Origin: MWBV01 sp964418095
Lineage (GTDB): Archaea > Nanobdellota > Nanobdellia > Pacearchaeales > GW2011-AR1
Direction: 5' to 3'
NCBI GenBank assembly: GCA_964418095.1
Contig: CAYQKM010000003.1
Coordinates: forward strand, 1 to 64,000
DNA: 64,000 bases
The notes under the pieces are model-generated. The model was not told the DNA's origin and made no database searches. It was given only the letters and a program-made list of their open reading frames with translations. Position 1 is the first letter of the stretch. Each line of letters starts with the position of its first letter. This document shows, in pieces, positions 8,260 to 16,973 of the stretch. The translations under genes were made by a program, and so were the position numbers.

Positions 8260-9306
8260 TTAGTATGTCTTAATTAATTCTCTAATTCTTTTTTCAAACT
8301 CAGGAATATCCTCTTTTCTAATCTGAGCTCCAACAGCATTTTCATGTCCCCCTCCTGTTGCTCCTTCTAATCCTTCAATTGCTTTCAAGATGATATCTCT
8401 AACATTTTTACCTCTTGCAGATGCATTTGCTCTAGATTCTTTAATATACAATACAACAATAAATTTATCTGAATAAAGATATTGCAAGGAATTAGCAACA
8501 TCTGAACTCATACTTATTTCCCCAGAGTATGTAAAAAATAAAAGATTACTAGAATCAATTGATTTCTTTGCCCTGTCAAGTATTTTATTGTATTTTTTAT
8601 CTACCTCATTGAATCTTTTATGAATTAATCTATTTTTATTTCCTTCTTCTAAAAAGTCATAAGGTCCCTTACAAGATATAAGGAATCTCACCATCGACAA
8701 AACATTAGTTATAGTGTCCTTTAACCCAAATCCCATAATTCTTGCTATTTTACCTATGCCTGATCCATAAAAAATATTAAATGCACTATCATCTTCTTTG
8801 CACAACTCTGGAAAATCTTTCATAAATTCATTATAAATATCTGGAACAAAATTATCAGAAATACAGCCTGCAATTGCTAACCACATATCTTCTTTTCTCT
8901 GAGAAACATTATAGCAAATAAAAGTCACAGGTTCACTTTTTTTGTCTTTTTGAAATAAGGGGTTATAATAATTTGCATAAGCATGAATCTTATCTAAATG
9001 GATTTCATGGTGATCTATCCAAACAAGAGGAATGTTTCTCTTTTCTATCTCTTCTACAAATTCCTTTGAAATTTCCGGTTTATCTAATACAAACACATAA
9101 TCAGAGTTAAATTCATCAATCTTTCTTAAATAATCCTTAGTTAAAGCAGGAGAAGTCTTTATTGGAAATCCTTTACCCCTGCCAATGTATTTCTGTAAAA
9201 GTAAAAAACTACACAATCCATCTTGGTCATTGTCAAAAAAGAAAGCTGGATTTTGTGCTTTGTTTAAGTGTTCTCTAATTTCTTGTAATTGTTTTTTTGT
9301 TAGCAT
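8260..9306 (-). CDS. DHH-DHHA1 phosphoesterase (candidate c-di-AMP/oligonucleotide phosphodiesterase)
   Basis: A 348-aa DHH superfamily phosphoesterase. The first metal motif is DNDQDG (25-30), the DHH triad is in WIDHHE (97-102), and a C-terminal DHHA1 substrate-binding domain ends in GGGHENAVGA (about 318-327). No PAS, GGDEF or membrane segments are present, so it resembles stand-alone soluble NrnA/Pde2- or RecJ-like proteins. Its ATG begins 1 nt after the disA stop codon, which implies translational coupling. DHH-DHHA1 proteins include the enzymes that hydrolyse c-di-AMP, so a role in degrading the product of the neighbouring cyclase is a reasonable inference. RecJ/NrnA-like nuclease activity is the alternative. 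Confidence 0.85.
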   Translation of the reverse strand: MLTKKQLQEIREHLNKAQNPAFFFDNDQDGLCSFLLLQKYIGRGKGFPIKTSPALTKDYLRKIDEFNSDYVFVLDKPEISKEFVEEIEKRNIPLVWIDHHEIHLDKIHAYANYYNPLFQKDKKSEPVTFICYNVSQRKEDMWLAIAGCISDNFVPDIYNEFMKDFPELCKEDDSAFNIFYGSGIGKIARIMGFGLKDTITNVLSMVRFLISCKGPYDFLEEGNKNRLIHKRFNEVDKKYNKILDRAKKSIDSSNLLFFTYSGEISMSSDVANSLQYLYSDKFIVVLYIKESRANASARGKNVRDIILKAIEGLEGATGGGHENAVGAQIRKEDIPEFEKRIRELIKTY

Positions 9307-9307
9307 C

Positions 9308-10399
9308 TTATATAGGTTTTCCTATAACTAGTTTCTCCCTTAAACTATATACTTCTTCCTTAAAAAATGCTAGCATCCCTTCATTTTGAAAAATTCTAAG
9401 AAGCTCTTCATCGCTTGCTAAAAGGATTTTGTCTAAAAACTGAAAGTGTGCTATTAAAGAGTGCACATATCTTTCCAAAATATTTGTTTTGGTTAGTATC
9501 CTCAATCCTTTTGGAGAAATTTGTTTATCATGTAATTCTTCAAAAAGCATCCTAGAGATATTAAACGGTTCTAATAAAAAATCAAAATCCATTTTTTCTA
9601 AAACTTTCTCAGCATAGGAGTGATTAGCTCCAAAATAATCTTTAAGTAAAAGTTCTTCTTCTTTGTCTAACCCTTTAACCAAATCCTTTAAACTCATGCT
9701 TACAATAGCACCCTCTCTTCCCAACTCAATTAAATATTTTTTTACAATACTAGAGATTCTTTTTATTATTTCAAATCTCTGAATAACATTGCAAACATCT
9801 TTAACAGTAACAACCCTTTGAAGTTCCATTAAATTCAAATTAGTTATTGCCTCATTAAAACTTTCTCTTTGTTTTTCAAGAATTTGAAGTGTTTCAGCAG
9901 CTCTCCTCAATATCTCTGAGCTATCTTTAAGTTCGTGTCTTTTACTTCCCTGATAAACAGTAATCTTTCTTTTCCTTTCAGAGATAGCTATAACTATTGC
10001 TCCTGTTTGTTTGGCTGTTCTTTCTGCTGATTTATGCCTTGTTCCTGTTTCCCTTGTTGTTATTTCAGGATTTGGAGAGAGAAATGAGTTTGCATAAAGT
10101 ATTTTTTTAACATCTTTTGAAAGAATAATTGCTCCATCCATCTTAGCAAGTTCAACTAATTTTTGAGGGGTAAACTTAGAGTTAATTACAAATCCTCTTT
10201 GATAAGAAGAAGAAAGATTTCCATTATCAATAACAATTAATGCTCCCATCTCTGCATTAAGCAAATCGTCCATAGCAACTCTTATAGAAGTTCCAGGAGC
10301 AACCATTTTAAGGACATCCATAAAATCTTTTTCAACAACCATCATTTCTTGCTCATTTTGGGGGATAAACAAGTCATCAATCTCTTTATTTTCTTCCAT
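9308..10399 (-). CDS. disA: DisA-type diadenylate cyclase
   Basis: Makes c-di-AMP from two ATP. The protein is 363 aa, matching bacterial DisA (about 357). The N-terminal DAC domain has APGTSIR (34-40), GALIVID (52-58), the catalytic KMDGA (86-90) and GTRHKSAER (119-127), all in the expected order. A helical linker (about 150-290) and a C-terminal HhH-like region follow. In the latter, SPKGLRILTK aligns with the DisA consensus, but the GxG hairpin that contacts DNA is replaced by a NEGMLAFF stretch, so DNA scanning may be lost. The gene is followed at 1 nt by a DHH phosphoesterase. Archaea more often carry the single-domain DacZ, so a full DisA layout is notable. Confidence 0.9.
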   Translation of the reverse strand: MEENKEIDDLFIPQNEQEMMVVEKDFMDVLKMVAPGTSIRVAMDDLLNAEMGALIVIDNGNLSSSYQRGFVINSKFTPQKLVELAKMDGAIILSKDVKKILYANSFLSPNPEITTRETGTRHKSAERTAKQTGAIVIAISERKRKITVYQGSKRHELKDSSEILRRAAETLQILEKQRESFNEAITNLNLMELQRVVTVKDVCNVIQRFEIIKRISSIVKKYLIELGREGAIVSMSLKDLVKGLDKEEELLLKDYFGANHSYAEKVLEKMDFDFLLEPFNISRMLFEELHDKQISPKGLRILTKTNILERYVHSLIAHFQFLDKILLASDEELLRIFQNEGMLAFFKEEVYSLREKLVIGKPI

Positions 10400-10512
10400 A
10401 AAAAAATGTATAAAAATATCTATATAAGCTTTTATATAAAATTAAGTAAATGACTATTAATTGTACAATTTATAGTTTACAAAAATACTAAAATCATAAT
10501 AGTTCTAAAATT

Positions 10513-11514
10513 TCAATTAGATTTAGCAAAGGTCTTAGCTACGAGTAAAGGCAGCAAAAGTGTAGCATCACCATAAACTTTAACTCTCTTACATCCAGGA
10601 GTTAATTTTCCCCATGAAACAGCTTCTTCTGGAAGAGCTCCTGCATCACTTCCATCAAATTCCTGAGCATTATTTATATACACAGCATAATCAGCACCAT
10701 TCCTGTAAAGATGTGCATTTAAGATAGCATGTTTAATAGTTCCTGCACCAATTATTAAAGCTCCTGATTTTTCAATGCCTGTAGTAGACTCATTTAATTG
10801 TCTTGTTTCTTCTGCAATATCTATTTTAAAATCTTGATGTTTGTATTTAAAAAAATAAACCATATCCCCAAAGCTTCCATCTAATATTGCTGGGCAGTAG
10901 ATAGGTATTTTATTTTTCCATGCCCAATAACACACACTTTTCTCATTGTTAATCTTTTCTCCAAATTTCCAAATTATTTCATATGGAGTATAAACCTTGC
11001 CTATTTCTTTTTGCTCAAAATACATCTCCTCTAAAATAGGCATTGAAAACTCCTCAAATTTAATATAATTATTATTAGGTGCAAGTAAATTACCAATCCT
11101 GTTTATTGCTTTATCTCTAAGCTCTTTGCCTGGAAGTCTAAAATCACCTAAAACAGTCTCTCCAAAACATTTTATAATATCTTCTTCAAAACCCCCTCCA
11201 CTAGTAACACAAACATCTACTTTTTTATGCTCAACCAAATACCTTATTATTTCTCTCAATCCAGAGCTAATAATATTTGAAGTATATCCCAAATAAATCT
11301 TAGATTTAACCTGAATCATTTCATTCACAATATCAATTGCTTCACTAAAATGCGAAGCTTGAAATCCTGTGTTTGCAAAAGAATCTATAATCTTCTCATA
11401 ATCTATTCCTTTATTAAAATCATACCCTTCTATTAATCTACCTTTTATTTTTCCAGATTTTTTTAAAATATTTTTAATTGCTTCCTTTTCCTTGTTTCGA
11501 TTGTTTTTATCCAT
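10513..11514 (-). CDS. dys: deoxyhypusine synthase
   Basis: Transfers the aminobutyl group of spermidine to a lysine of aIF5A. The 333-aa protein contains the family landmarks: TSNIISSG, VTSGGGFEEDIIK, a spermidine-site region with PIYCPAILDGSFGD, and the catalytic lysine in GAGTIKHAILNA (about Lys261). It ends with the conserved GDATLLLPLL. It sits upstream of disA in the same orientation, with a gap of about 113 nt that contains several TATA-like runs, so it is probably a separate transcript. Confidence 0.95.
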   Translation of the reverse strand: MDKNNRNKEKEAIKNILKKSGKIKGRLIEGYDFNKGIDYEKIIDSFANTGFQASHFSEAIDIVNEMIQVKSKIYLGYTSNIISSGLREIIRYLVEHKKVDVCVTSGGGFEEDIIKCFGETVLGDFRLPGKELRDKAINRIGNLLAPNNNYIKFEEFSMPILEEMYFEQKEIGKVYTPYEIIWKFGEKINNEKSVCYWAWKNKIPIYCPAILDGSFGDMVYFFKYKHQDFKIDIAEETRQLNESTTGIEKSGALIIGAGTIKHAILNAHLYRNGADYAVYINNAQEFDGSDAGALPEEAVSWGKLTPGCKRVKVYGDATLLLPLLVAKTFAKSN

Positions 11515-11597
11515 TAAATAAAAGAATTAAGTAAACTTAAAAATCTATCTTTAATCATCAAAATCTTTTTAAATAAAAATAGTATTGTAATTGTACA

Positions 11598-11789
11598 ATG
11601 AATAAATGGTTAGAACTAGTATTAGGAGTTATTCTTCTTGTAGGAGTTGTTGCTCTTGTTCTTCCAGGAATGCCTTTAAGCTCTTGGGGAGTAGCAGCAT
11701 GGAATGTATTCAAGGGAACTCTAACTTGGATTGTAGGAATAATCGGCTTAATACTAATAATTCTAGGAATAAGTGAAATAAAAGGTTAA
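11598..11789 (+). CDS. small two-helix membrane protein, 63 aa
   Basis: Two hydrophobic helices (about residues 5-23 and 41-59) joined by a loop with PGMPLSSWG. Function unknown. The ATG lies about 25 nt after a TTTTTAAATA element, which fits a leaderless promoter. It is transcribed alone and converges with the SpoIIM gene (2-nt gap between stop codons). Confidence 0.7.
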   Translation: MNKWLELVLGVILLVGVVALVLPGMPLSSWGVAAWNVFKGTLTWIVGIIGLILIILGISEIKG

Positions 11790-11791
11790 AC

Positions 11792-12412
11792 TTATTTTAA
11801 ATTAAAAATAAGAAAGCTTTCAACTATTGCTGCAACTATTAAAAGTGGCAAAACAACAAATAAAAAGACTCTTAAAGATTCTTTAAAAAAATAAACAAAC
11901 TTATTCATCTTATCCCTATAGAAAACAAAACTTCCTAATTTAACTCCCATAGCAAATGAAAAAAATATTGCAGGCAACTCAAAAATCCCATGAGGTAAAA
12001 GCCCCATTAAAGAACTTGCTCCAGAAGAAGAAACTGCTAAAGAAGACACAAATCCTACAACATATCCATTAAAAAGTGTAAAAAGGGCAGAAGGTATTCC
12101 CAAAAAAACTCCAAACAAAATTCCCATAAAACCTACCTGAAGATTATTCCAAAAAATAAAAGATGTCATTTGAAGAAAATTAAAACCTTGACTAACATTT
12201 AACACTTCTTCAAGATATTTTAAAATAATTAAAGATATCTCCTCTGAATGATAAAAATACCCCAATACCAAAGAAGCTAAGAAAATTAAGATAATTACAA
12301 AAATAAATATCTTTAACTCTTTAATATAATTCCAGCTCTTCTTATAATTATCCAACAAAAAATTTTCTTTCTTTTTATTCTTCCTAATCGCTCCCTCTTT
12401 ATTTTTAACCAT
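11792..12412 (-). CDS. SpoIIM/DUF95 family membrane protein
   Basis: A 206-aa polytopic membrane protein of the stage II sporulation protein M-like family. Hallmarks are a charged N-terminus, a first TM segment (about 36-56), the FWNNLQVGFMGILFGVFLGIP motif, a NGYVVGFV segment and the conserved LLPHGIFELPAIF. At least five hydrophobic helices are visible. The archaeal role is unknown; in bacteria the family remodels envelopes. It lies 32 nt downstream of the rhomboid gene and is probably co-transcribed with it. Confidence 0.88.
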   Translation of the reverse strand: MVKNKEGAIRKNKKKENFLLDNYKKSWNYIKELKIFIFVIILIFLASLVLGYFYHSEEISLIILKYLEEVLNVSQGFNFLQMTSFIFWNNLQVGFMGILFGVFLGIPSALFTLFNGYVVGFVSSLAVSSSGASSLMGLLPHGIFELPAIFFSFAMGVKLGSFVFYRDKMNKFVYFFKESLRVFLFVVLPLLIVAAIVESFLIFNLK

Positions 12413-12444
12413 CTTTAAAAAAAATGCTTTAATTCTATATAAAA

Positions 12445-13116
12445 CTAACTAAATCTTTTCCTAATATATTTTGTTTTATTTTTATATTTGCTTCTTAGAG
12501 ATATCCCATAAATTAAACCTGCAATTAATCCCCCTAGGTGAGCAGTATTTCCAATAGAAATATTTCCTGCTAAAGAAATGACCCAGAGTAAAATTAACAT
12601 TCCTGGTGCAGCGTATTTCATTTTTATGGGTATTGGGATAAACATCACATATACCGGCAAATCTGGGGTAAGCAGCATTAGCAGTCCAATTAATCCAAAT
12701 AATGCTCCTGATGCTCCTACAGCATATGTTCCAAAATCTGAATTAAAGATTAAACTTAAAAGAACAAAAAACATTCCAGCAAAGATTCCTGAAAAAATAT
12801 AAAACCAAAAGTATCTTTTTTTACCAATTATCTTCTCTATAAGTGAACCTACAAAAAACAAAGAAAGCATATTTACAAACAAATGAAAGAATCCCGCGTG
12901 CATAAACATGCTTGTTAAAAATGTCCAAATATACTTCCCAGCTAAAATATTAGAGGGCTTTATTGCAATAATGTCCCATGAAAAAACATTAAATTTTATC
13001 AAAAGACTAAACACAATAAAAAGAATAACATTTAAGACAATAAAAAGTGTGTTCAAACTAAGGTCATTCAAAATACTTTTTTTCTTTTTAGGGTAAACCT
13101 TGTAAACATATGTCAT
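12445..13116 (-). CDS. rhomboid-family intramembrane serine protease
   Basis: A 223-aa polytopic membrane protease that cleaves transmembrane substrates. The active-site serine is in VGASGALFGLIG and the catalytic His in TAHLGGLIAG. The HAGFFHLFVNM motif supplies the oxyanion-region residues. About six TM helices are visible, with a short Lys-rich N-terminus. It sits 15 nt downstream of the TFE gene and upstream of SpoIIM, forming a likely three-gene transcript. Confidence 0.93.
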   Translation of the reverse strand: MTYVYKVYPKKKKSILNDLSLNTLFIVLNVILFIVFSLLIKFNVFSWDIIAIKPSNILAGKYIWTFLTSMFMHAGFFHLFVNMLSLFFVGSLIEKIIGKKRYFWFYIFSGIFAGMFFVLLSLIFNSDFGTYAVGASGALFGLIGLLMLLTPDLPVYVMFIPIPIKMKYAAPGMLILLWVISLAGNISIGNTAHLGGLIAGLIYGISLRSKYKNKTKYIRKRFS

Positions 13117-13131
13117 CTTAAAATAAGAAAT

Positions 13132-13914
13132 TTATTTTTTATTTGATTTTTTCTTAGACGAGATTTTAGTTAATTTTTTGACTATTTTTTTAGGTGAGTT
13201 CTTAGTTGTTTTTTTGGTCGTTTTTTTAAGTTGTAATTTAGTCTTAAGTTTAGGAGAGGATTCTTTCTTCAATGCTTCTCTTTTCTTTTTTTCTCTAGCT
13301 TCTTTAGCAAGTTGTAATTTCTCTTTTCTCTTTTTAATTTTTTCAGATTCTATTTTCTTGATTTCTTTCATTCTAATCTTGTCTAATTTAGATTTTTCAA
13401 TTTCAATCTCATTATTGATTAGTTTAAGTTTGTTTTCCAATTTCTCCTCACTCTTTTTAAAATCTCTAAGAACTTTTTCATTATCTTTAACTGTAAAGAT
13501 CTCCCCGCATTCATTACATGTAAAGTCATGAAGCATTGCATTCTCCTCGGTAAATTCTATATTACATCTCTCACACACATAAAACCTTTTTGTTTCTCTG
13601 CTCTTTATTTGATTTTTCAGTTGGGTTAAATTCTTAGTAACTAAGTCTCTCAAAAATTCAAGAGATTTCAATATTTCAATTTTCCAAAAATAAGTATACC
13701 ACCCTTTCTTCTTATCTTTTTTTCTGATTGATGAAACTAATCCTTGATCAGATATTTTATATAAGATATTTCTTGTTTGGTTTATTGTTAAATCAAGTTT
13801 TTTAGCGATGATAAATTCATTAATGTATTTTTCATTTTCCAATAAACTAACAATAGGTTCTCCAGGTCTTCCAATAACAATTGAAATTACCTCATTTAAA
13901 AAGTTCTTTAGCAT
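13132..13914 (-). CDS. tfe: transcription factor E, alpha subunit, with long Lys-rich tail
   Basis: Stabilises promoter melting by RNA polymerase. An N-terminal winged helix (about 1-85) is followed by a zinc ribbon with CERC (about 114-117) and CNEC pairs, then a coiled-coil stretch. The last 100 residues or so are almost entirely Lys, Glu, Thr and Ser, forming a basic repetitive tail (KKTTKKTTK, KKIVKKL, SSKKKSNKK) absent from ordinary TFE (about 170-190 aa). The tail is encoded in the same frame without interruption. Promoter-like TATATA elements lie near 13940, between this gene and the divergent 14051 gene. Confidence 0.85.
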   Translation of the reverse strand: MLKNFLNEVISIVIGRPGEPIVSLLENEKYINEFIIAKKLDLTINQTRNILYKISDQGLVSSIRKKDKKKGWYTYFWKIEILKSLEFLRDLVTKNLTQLKNQIKSRETKRFYVCERCNIEFTEENAMLHDFTCNECGEIFTVKDNEKVLRDFKKSEEKLENKLKLINNEIEIEKSKLDKIRMKEIKKIESEKIKKRKEKLQLAKEAREKKKREALKKESSPKLKTKLQLKKTTKKTTKNSPKKIVKKLTKISSKKKSNKK

Positions 13915-14050
13915 CTCAATAACAAAAATAATCTTATTATATATTTTTCGTTTTGACGGATAAAATTTGTTTTAGTTAAAAATATAAAGATTTTTAAACC
14001 TGTATTAGTACATATATATATTAAAAAGAGATAATACTAAAAAAAAGAAA

Positions 14051-14845
14051 ATGGGCTTATTCGGAAAAAAAGAGAAAAAAGAGGATATGAGAATTCTTTC
14101 TGACAATCCTCCTGAACTTCCAGAACTCCCAAAATTACCTGAGTTTCCTCCTTCTACAGGTATATCTGCTCCAGTTACAGCAGAAATTGATGAAAATGAA
14201 TTGCCCCAATTACCAAAGTTCCCAAATAATCCAATAGGAGACAAGTTTACTCAAAATACTATAAAGAAAGCTGTGGCTGGGGAAAAAGAGGAAATGGGGG
14301 TTTTCGATGCAGAGGATTTACCAGATGAACATATGGAAATGATGCAAAAACCTCTAACTAGAAAATCTTTCAGAAAAGAATATGAAGAGTATGAACAAAG
14401 CATAAGTGGTTCAAATCCAGAAAAGAAATTCAGCAGGGAGTATGATGAAGATATGCCGGACACAGAAGAAGTGTATGAAAGGATGATTTCGGCAATACCT
14501 ACAATTCCTCCTATGGCTTCTCCAAAAGCAATTGAACCTCCAAGAAAACCAGTATCTTCTACTCCAAGCACTAAAAGTATAATTAGTTCTGAAAAACATT
14601 CTACAAAAACAAGTCCAATTAAAAAGGCTGAGCCAGTATTTATAAGAATAGATAAGTTTGAAGAAAGCATAAAAGTATTCCAAGATATAAAATCTCAGAT
14701 TTCTGAAATAGAAAAACTTATCAAAAATACAAAGGAAATAAAATCTAAAGAGGAAGAGGAGCTCTTATCTTGGGAAAAAGAAATACAAGCAATAAAGAAT
14801 CAAGTAGAAAAAATCAACCAAGATATCTTCTCAAAAGTAGGATGA
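14051..14845 (+). CDS. disordered/coiled-coil protein, 264 aa
   Basis: Unrecognised by function. A short basic start (MGLFGKKEKKE) precedes a long Pro-rich low-complexity part (PELPELPKLPEFPP, PKFPNNP and more), then a Ser/Thr/Lys linker. A compact C-terminal region (about residues 195-264) begins with EPVFIRIDKFEESIKVF and is strongly helical, probably a coiled coil. No membrane helix. Its stop overlaps the next gene's ATG by 4 nt, so the pair is probably one functional unit. TATA-like ATATATATAT lies around 14010-14030. Confidence 0.65.
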   Translation: MGLFGKKEKKEDMRILSDNPPELPELPKLPEFPPSTGISAPVTAEIDENELPQLPKFPNNPIGDKFTQNTIKKAVAGEKEEMGVFDAEDLPDEHMEMMQKPLTRKSFRKEYEEYEQSISGSNPEKKFSREYDEDMPDTEEVYERMISAIPTIPPMASPKAIEPPRKPVSSTPSTKSIISSEKHSTKTSPIKKAEPVFIRIDKFEESIKVFQDIKSQISEIEKLIKNTKEIKSKEEEELLSWEKEIQAIKNQVEKINQDIFSKVG

Positions 14846-15234
14846 AAGAACAAAGTGTTGTTCACATAATGGTGGATTATGAAGATGCAATATCCACTAA
14901 ACGAAATCTTCTTTCTTCAGAAGTTAATTTTTTAAGAATTATACAAAGAATAAAAAGGTACAAACTCTTAAGAGGTGAGGAACTCAATAATAGAATAAGG
15001 ATTCAAAATAAGATGAGAGATCTTAAATTGGATATAAATAAAATGAATAATCTATTCCCGAAAGTAAAACTTCCAGAGATATTAAAGAAAAAAGAGGAAG
15101 AAGAAAATCAAAAAATACTAAAAAAAGAAGAGAAAGTTGTAGAAAAAGTAAAGGATAAAAAAGAAAAGCATGAAGAAGACAGTATTGAAACACAATTAAG
15201 AGAAATTCAGGAAAAACTAATGAGACTTGGATAA
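14842..15234 (+). CDS. coiled-coil protein, 130 aa, coupled to the 14051 gene
   Basis: Unrecognised. The start is the ATG at 14842, which overlaps the previous stop (ATGA); a longer frame from 14770 would run inside the upstream gene. The N-terminal half has short helices (STKRNLLSSEVNFLRII...). The C-terminal half is a long Lys/Glu helix. The helical character of both proteins suggests they may form a complex. Confidence 0.65.
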   Translation: MKEQSVVHIMVDYEDAISTKRNLLSSEVNFLRIIQRIKRYKLLRGEELNNRIRIQNKMRDLKLDINKMNNLFPKVKLPEILKKKEEEENQKILKKEEKVVEKVKDKKEKHEEDSIETQLREIQEKLMRLG

Positions 15235-15271
15235 ACAATATTTTTAAAAATAAACTCTTTCTTTGAATATA

Positions 15272-16966
15272 ATGATAACTCGTGAACAAATTATAAAAAA
15301 ATATATTGAATTTTTTTTATTGAAAGAACATAAAAAACTTCCAAACTCATCACTCATACCAGAAAATGACCCAACAGCACTATTCATATCTGCAGGTATG
15401 CATCCACTAGTTCCATTCCTATTAGGAGAAAGGCACCCTTTAGGAAAAAACCTCGTTGGATTACAGAAATGCATTAGAACAACAGACATAGAAGATGTAG
15501 GAGATGAAACCCATCATACTTTTTTTGAAATGCTTGGAAATTGGAGTCTAGGAGATTATTGGAAAGAGAAATCAATAAAATACAGCTTTGAATTTTTAAC
15601 AAAAGAGTTAAAGATACCTAAAGAAAAAATATCTGCAACATGTTTTAAAGGAGATAAAGAATCTCCTAAAGATACAGAGTCTGAAAAAATTTGGAAATCT
15701 CTCGGAATAAAAAAAATAAGATTTTTACCTAAAGAAGATAATTGGTGGGGACCAGCAGGGAAAACAGGCCCGTGCGGACCAGACACAGAGATTTTTATAA
15801 ATGGAGTGGAGATATGGAACAATGTCTTTATGGAATATATTAAAAATGAAAATGGAAAATACTTACCAGCAAAACAGAAAAATGTGGACACTGGGATGGG
15901 TGTTGAGAGGACAACTGCCATTCTAAATAATTTAAAAGATAATTATCTAACAGATTCTTTTCTGCCCATAATAAAAGAAATAGAAAAAATTTCAAAAAGA
16001 GAGTATAACGCCCACAAAAAAGAAATGAGAATAATTGCAGACCACATTAAAGCAGCAGTATTTATTCTTTCAGACAAAATAACTCCAAGCAATTCAGAAC
16101 AAGGTTACATCTTAAGAAGACTAATAAGAAGAGCTATAAGATATGCTCAATTAATCGGGATAAAAGAGAATTTCACGCACAAACTAGTAAAACCAGTAAT
16201 AGAAATTTATCCAGACTATCCAGATATTAAATCTAATAAAAATAATATAATCACTGAATTAAACAGAGAAGAGAATAAATTTAGACAAACTTTAGAAAGA
16301 GCAATAAATATTTTTGAAAAAATAACAAAAGATAAAAAAGAAATTTCCTGTAAAGAGTCTTTTTTATTATATCAATCATACGGATTTCCCGTAGAAATGA
16401 TTGAAGAGGAGTGTAAATCTAGGAAGATAAAATTCTCAAGAGAAGAATTTGAAAACGAGTGTAAACTACATCAAAAGCTTTCAAGGACAGCTGCAGAAGG
16501 AAGATTTAAATCAGGACTCGCAGACAATTCTGAAGAGACAACTAAATTACATACAGCCTCTCACCTATTACTCGGGGCAATAAGAAAAATATTCAATGAC
16601 AACTCAATCCATCAAAAAGGCTCAAACATAACTCCTGAAAGATTAAGATTTGATTTTAATTTCCCAAGAAAATTAACAGAGGAAGAGATAAAACTAATTG
16701 AAGGAGAAGTAAATAAAAATATTAAGAAAGATTATAAAGTAGTAATGGAAAAAATGAGTTTAAAAGAAGCTAAAGAAAAGGGGATAATTGGAGTATTTGA
16801 GCACAAATATGGTGAAGTTGTTTCAATATACACAATAGGAGATTGCTCAAAAGAAATATGTACTGGACCTCATGTAAAAAACACAGGCGAGTTAGGAAAA
16901 TTCAAAATAATAAAAGAAGAATCAAGTAGTTCCGGTGTAAGAAGAATAAAAGCAATTTTAGAATAA
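15272..16966 (+). CDS. alaS: alanyl-tRNA synthetase, bacterial-type, lacking the C-terminal domain
   Basis: Charges tRNA-Ala. The 564-aa protein keeps the class II core (SAGMHPLVPF, FFEMLGNWSLGDYWK, DTGMGVERTTA), the tRNA-recognition domain and the editing domain with its zinc ligands (HTASH, His427 and His431; C-TGPH, Cys530 and His534). It stops right after the editing domain, so the C-Ala region (about 300 aa, dimerisation and tRNA elbow binding) is missing. The wording of the core is bacterial, not archaeal. I chose ATG 15272 over the in-frame TTG at 15263. Confidence 0.93.
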   Translation: MITREQIIKKYIEFFLLKEHKKLPNSSLIPENDPTALFISAGMHPLVPFLLGERHPLGKNLVGLQKCIRTTDIEDVGDETHHTFFEMLGNWSLGDYWKEKSIKYSFEFLTKELKIPKEKISATCFKGDKESPKDTESEKIWKSLGIKKIRFLPKEDNWWGPAGKTGPCGPDTEIFINGVEIWNNVFMEYIKNENGKYLPAKQKNVDTGMGVERTTAILNNLKDNYLTDSFLPIIKEIEKISKREYNAHKKEMRIIADHIKAAVFILSDKITPSNSEQGYILRRLIRRAIRYAQLIGIKENFTHKLVKPVIEIYPDYPDIKSNKNNIITELNREENKFRQTLERAINIFEKITKDKKEISCKESFLLYQSYGFPVEMIEEECKSRKIKFSREEFENECKLHQKLSRTAAEGRFKSGLADNSEETTKLHTASHLLLGAIRKIFNDNSIHQKGSNITPERLRFDFNFPRKLTEEEIKLIEGEVNKNIKKDYKVVMEKMSLKEAKEKGIIGVFEHKYGEVVSIYTIGDCSKEICTGPHVKNTGELGKFKIIKEESSSSGVRRIKAILE

Positions 16967-16973
16967 ATTAATT

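Noticed and set aside
14770..14841. Upstream extension of the 130-aa coiled-coil gene
   Set aside because: It runs in another frame within the preceding gene; the ATG at 14842 gives a standard 4-nt overlap.
15263..15271. TTG start for alaS
   Set aside because: It adds only three residues to an ATG start that matches the family; ATG 15272 is preferred.
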